DNA of 64,000 bases, from the NCBI RefSeq assembly GCF_037976325.1, contig NZ_CP150265.1, positions 6,275,001-6,339,000 on the forward strand, written 5' to 3'. A program made the translations under genes and the position numbers. Below, one piece after another: positions 61,486 to 64,000 of the stretch (positions are counted from its first letter, which is position 1; each line of letters starts with the position of its first letter). Source of the stretch: Paenibacillus sp. FSL K6-3182. GTDB lineage: Bacteria; Bacillota; Bacilli; Paenibacillales; Paenibacillaceae. The notes beneath the pieces are model-generated. The model saw only the letters and a program-made list of their open reading frames with translations. It did no database searches and was not told where the DNA came from.

Positions 61486-62688
61486 ATGAAAAAAACATGG
61501 CTGCTCGGGTTCGGTTTTTTTAGCATCAGCATTACATGGGCGCTTTACAACGCATTCGTCCCCTTTTTTCTCGATAAGTTTTTGACGAGTACGGCGCTGA
61601 TTGGATTCATGATGACGATCGATAATTACTTTGCTCTTTTTTTGCAGCCATGGATTGGAAGCCGCAGTGATCGTACAAACACGCGCCTTGGCCGAAGAAT
61701 GCCCTATTTGCTCATCGGCATGCCACTTGCAGCCTTGTTCGGTGCGCTCATCCCTTGGCACACAAGCCTGCTCACGCTCGTATTGTTTATGGTGCTTATG
61801 AATCTGTCGATGAGTTTGTACCGCTCCCCGACTGTCGCGCTTATGCCCGACATCACTCATGACAGCAAGCGTACAAAAGCAAATGGCATTATTAACTTCA
61901 TGGGCGGCATCGGCTCCATTATTGCTTTCGCAGGAGGCTCGTTTCTATATGAGAAACATCACTCACTCCCTTTTCTAGTTGCATCCATTTTAACGCTCAT
62001 TTGTTTAGTCATTCTCTTGAATAACATAAAAGAAAAACGTGATGCACTCTCTTACTCGCCTGCTGAGGAGAAAACAAAAATATCGTTCAAAGAACAATGG
62101 AACCGTCCTACGATCTTTTTGCTTGGCGCAATTTTCTTCTGGTTTCTTTCCTATCAAGGGGTTGAAGCCTTCTTTACTCTGTACGGCACAAAGCACTTAC
62201 AGCTGACCGAAGGCCAATCATCATTCTCGCTCGCCTTCTTCTCACTCGCTTTTGTAGCTGCCGCCATTCCAAGCGGATTGCTTGGCAACCGCTTCGGTAA
62301 AAAGCTTATTATCACATTAGGGGTTATTGGCCTCATCGTTATTTTTGCAGCGATCTCCTTCGCAGACGCGCTGCTCCCGCTTCGTACCTTGCTTATTATC
62401 GGAGGCATCTGCTGGGCGATGATCAATATCAATTCCTATCCGTTTATCGTTTCGCTCGGCAAAGAGCAAAGCATCGGTACACGGACAGGCATCTATTACT
62501 TAATCTCTTCACTTGCTGCTATCGCTTCACCGCCGCTCATGGGCGGCTTGATTGATCTGCTTGGATATTCCGTGCTGTTCTATTTCTCATCAGGAGGCAT
62601 GGTTATTGCGCTCTTGTTCCTGCTATGTGTAAAAGACAAGGGGCTTGTTAGGCCTGTGAATGATCCTTCTATTTCGACAAGCTTATAA
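61486..62688 (+). CDS. MFS transporter, glycoside/sugar-proton symporter type
   Basis: 400 residues with twelve helices. The loop 2-3 motif GSRSDRTNTRLGRRMPYLLIG is typical of the SLC45/GPH-like sugar symporters. The second half repeats a shorter form (GLLGNRFGKKLIITLG). Ribosome binding site AGGAGAGGGG lies inside the end of the GDPD gene, so the two are coupled. The transported compound is unknown; coupling to GDPD might suggest glycerophosphodiesters or glycosides. Confidence 0.85.
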   Translation: MKKTWLLGFGFFSISITWALYNAFVPFFLDKFLTSTALIGFMMTIDNYFALFLQPWIGSRSDRTNTRLGRRMPYLLIGMPLAALFGALIPWHTSLLTLVLFMVLMNLSMSLYRSPTVALMPDITHDSKRTKANGIINFMGGIGSIIAFAGGSFLYEKHHSLPFLVASILTLICLVILLNNIKEKRDALSYSPAEEKTKISFKEQWNRPTIFLLGAIFFWFLSYQGVEAFFTLYGTKHLQLTEGQSSFSLAFFSLAFVAAAIPSGLLGNRFGKKLIITLGVIGLIVIFAAISFADALLPLRTLLIIGGICWAMININSYPFIVSLGKEQSIGTRTGIYYLISSLAAIASPPLMGGLIDLLGYSVLFYFSSGGMVIALLFLLCVKDKGLVRPVNDPSISTSL

Positions 62689-62691
62689 TAT

Positions 62692-62737
62692 AAAAAAAAT
62701 CCGGCTGCGCGACTTCTGACGTCGCAGCCGGATTTTA
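62692..62737. terminator. Bidirectional terminator between MFS and YitT-type genes
   Basis: AAAATCCGGCTGCG (62696-62709) / CGCAGCCGGATTTT (62723-62736) with an inner CGAC/GTCG pairing. A/T runs stand on both sides, serving the convergent genes. Confidence 0.9.
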
Positions 62738-62747
62738 TTGTTATAAC

Positions 62748-63614
62748 TTAGTGGATGCTGCCTTTGCTGAATCCGCCGCCCATGACGTCGGATACATGCT
62801 CGATAGCAATAAAGGCATTCTCATCGATGGATTGCACGATAGCTTTGAGCTTCGCAAGTTCAAGTCGGGATACGACGCAATAGATCATTTGCGTTTCATC
62901 CTTCGAATAGCCGCCGCGCGCTTGGATCAATGTCGTTGTACGACCTAAACGGTCAATAATCGCTTGCGATACCTCATCATATTCAGAAGAAATAATCGTT
63001 ACCGATTTCGACTCATCGAGACCTTCCACAACGATATCAATTAATTTAATCGCTATATAATATGTAAACATCGAGTACATGGCTGAATCCCATTCAAACA
63101 CAAATCCCGCAATTACAAAAATAATAACGTTAAATATCATGATAATTTGTCCGACTGGCATACGCATTTTCTTCGAAATTAGAATCGATACAATTTCTAC
63201 GCCATCCAGTGAACCGCCGAAACGTATCGCAAGACCAACTCCTGCACCGAGAATAAGACCACCGAACAAAACAGCGAGCAGCTTTTCTTCTGTAAATGCT
63301 TCAACGTGATGGAGCAATGATGTCGTGATCGACATGACGATAATGCCATAAAGGGTTGAGATCGCAAACGTTTTCCCAATTTGTTTGTATCCAAGAATTA
63401 GGAATGGTACGTTTACTGCGAACAAGAACACGCCGAGTGGAAGCGATGTGAGGTGCGCCAACATAATCGATATACCGGCAATGCCACCATCGATTACATT
63501 ATTCGGAACGAGAAACAATTCGAGTGCGACGCCCATTAGAATCGAACCAATCGAGATAAAAATAAACCGCTTAAAAATTTCTAAAGATGATAACCCCTTA
63601 TGCGTTTTTGCCAA
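62748..63614 (-). CDS. YitT-family (DUF161/DUF2179) membrane protein
   Basis: 288 residues. Five or six membrane helices (about 12-200) with LFLVPNNVIDGGIAGISIML, GLILGAGVGLAIRFGGSLDGVEIVSIL. The C-terminal cytoplasmic DUF2179 domain (about 205-285) has VTIISSEYDEVSQAIIDRLGRTTTLIQARGGYS and MIYCVVSRLELAKLK. The family (B. subtilis YitT, YpjC, YebE) is common in Firmicutes and its transport role is unproven. Monocistronic. Confidence 0.92.
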   Translation of the reverse strand: MAKTHKGLSSLEIFKRFIFISIGSILMGVALELFLVPNNVIDGGIAGISIMLAHLTSLPLGVFLFAVNVPFLILGYKQIGKTFAISTLYGIIVMSITTSLLHHVEAFTEEKLLAVLFGGLILGAGVGLAIRFGGSLDGVEIVSILISKKMRMPVGQIIMIFNVIIFVIAGFVFEWDSAMYSMFTYYIAIKLIDIVVEGLDESKSVTIISSEYDEVSQAIIDRLGRTTTLIQARGGYSKDETQMIYCVVSRLELAKLKAIVQSIDENAFIAIEHVSDVMGGGFSKGSIH

Positions 63615-63802
63615 CTGCCCATCCTCCGTTTTCCCGATTTCATCCTATAACTTTAGCATAAAAAAGCATTTTTTTCAAAAACGCATGTACCTCGTTTAGA
63701 ACATATGCTGTACTATCCTGTCCTTATTCCGTCGCAATAACCGTGCAAAACATCTATTTTCAGCTAGTGTTTACAAAAATATTATAAACTTTCCAACACA
63801 AG

Positions 63803-63842
63803 AAGAACTGCTTCAGCCAACATGCGCTTGGAAGCAGTCCTT
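63803..63842 (-). terminator. Hairpin after the right-edge gene
   Basis: AAGAACTGCTTC (63803-63814) pairs with GAAGCAGTCCTT (63831-63842) with one mismatch. On the minus strand the stem is followed by CTTGTGTTGG, so the tail is weak. Confidence 0.55.
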
Positions 63843-63868
63843 CATAGACTTACATTTATGCTCACAAA

Positions 63869-64000
63869 TTAGTCTACGTAACCTGCAAGGCCTTTGTCCA
63901 TCAAATAATCCATTTCTGCGTCCAAGATTGATTCCACGACCAGCTCATTGGACTTTACATCAGGACGGCTCAGTACATAATCTACGAGCTCGTCGCCGTC
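63869..64000 (-). CDS. C-terminal part of an unidentified acidic protein, cut by the right edge
   Basis: The last 43 codons of a minus-strand gene enter the window. They read DGDELVDYVLSRPDVKSN, then ELVVESILDAEMDYLMDKG and LAGYVD before the stop at 63869. The sequence is acidic and helical with no recognisable motif. A hairpin follows 27 bases later. I cannot assign a function from this fragment. Confidence 0.6.
   Translation of the reverse strand, partial: DGDELVDYVLSRPDVKSNELVVESILDAEMDYLMDKGLAGYVD

Noticed and set aside
1..64000. rRNA, tRNA or classical riboswitch genes
   Set aside because: No cloverleaf, rRNA-like block or known riboswitch core was recognised by eye. Absence was not confirmed by a covariance search.

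Overview
The window looks like a Paenibacillus-type Firmicute (Bacillota) chromosome. The signs are strong AGGAGG-type ribosome binding sites, many Rho-independent terminators, LplB/LplC-type sugar ABC importers with large lipoprotein binding proteins, membrane-bound AraC regulators, SLH-anchored secreted enzymes, a YhcN-type sporulation lipoprotein, a caa3 oxidase set of Bacillus type, and CcpA- and Rex-like sites. No rRNA, tRNA, phage, intact insertion sequence or CRISPR array was seen.

Layout. 1-9500 (minus): a sugar locus with two paralogous secreted GHL10-type hydrolases, an importer (binding protein plus two permeases), a BadF/BcrA-type sugar kinase and a LacI regulator; a shared dyad sits just downstream of two predicted promoters. 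9770-13610 (minus): formaldehyde dehydrogenase, NHL beta-propeller, Gfo/Idh/MocA dehydrogenase. 13820-19962: a membrane-bound AraC regulator divergent from a second importer. 20156-24094: a four-gene operon (DoxX, esterase, extradiol dioxygenase, unidentified transporter) divergent from an XRE-cupin regulator. 24253-28553: a five-gene GntR/ABC operon of Ytr type. 28803-34197: ctaM, ctaG and ctaCDEF for caa3 oxidase. 34566-38893: spore lipoprotein, aldo/keto reductase, HxlR regulator, DUF421 protein and a GTP cyclohydrolase II-like protein.

38994-51985 is a second plant-polysaccharide locus: an operon of binding protein, two permeases, GH43 and GH2; an AraR-like GntR/LacI repressor; a nearly identical second binding protein; and a divergent secreted Asp-box/lectin enzyme. 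Candidate operators and cre-like sites recur in front of these units. A 1.5 kb gene-free stretch follows (51986-53502). It holds a tandem array of seven units with an exact 123-bp period, flanked by long inverted repeats and closed by a strong plus-strand terminator with no gene to serve. This is the most unusual structure in the window.

53503-64000 holds mostly single genes: SDR, HAD phosphatase, a Rex-type NADH oxidase, GH43, copZ-csoR, DinB, a glycerophosphodiester phosphodiesterase with a sugar MFS transporter, and a YitT protein. Several genes appear to use non-ATG starts, including possible AUU starts at 17433 and 60743 and a possible CUG start at 54435. All product calls come from reading motifs by eye; no database search was run.
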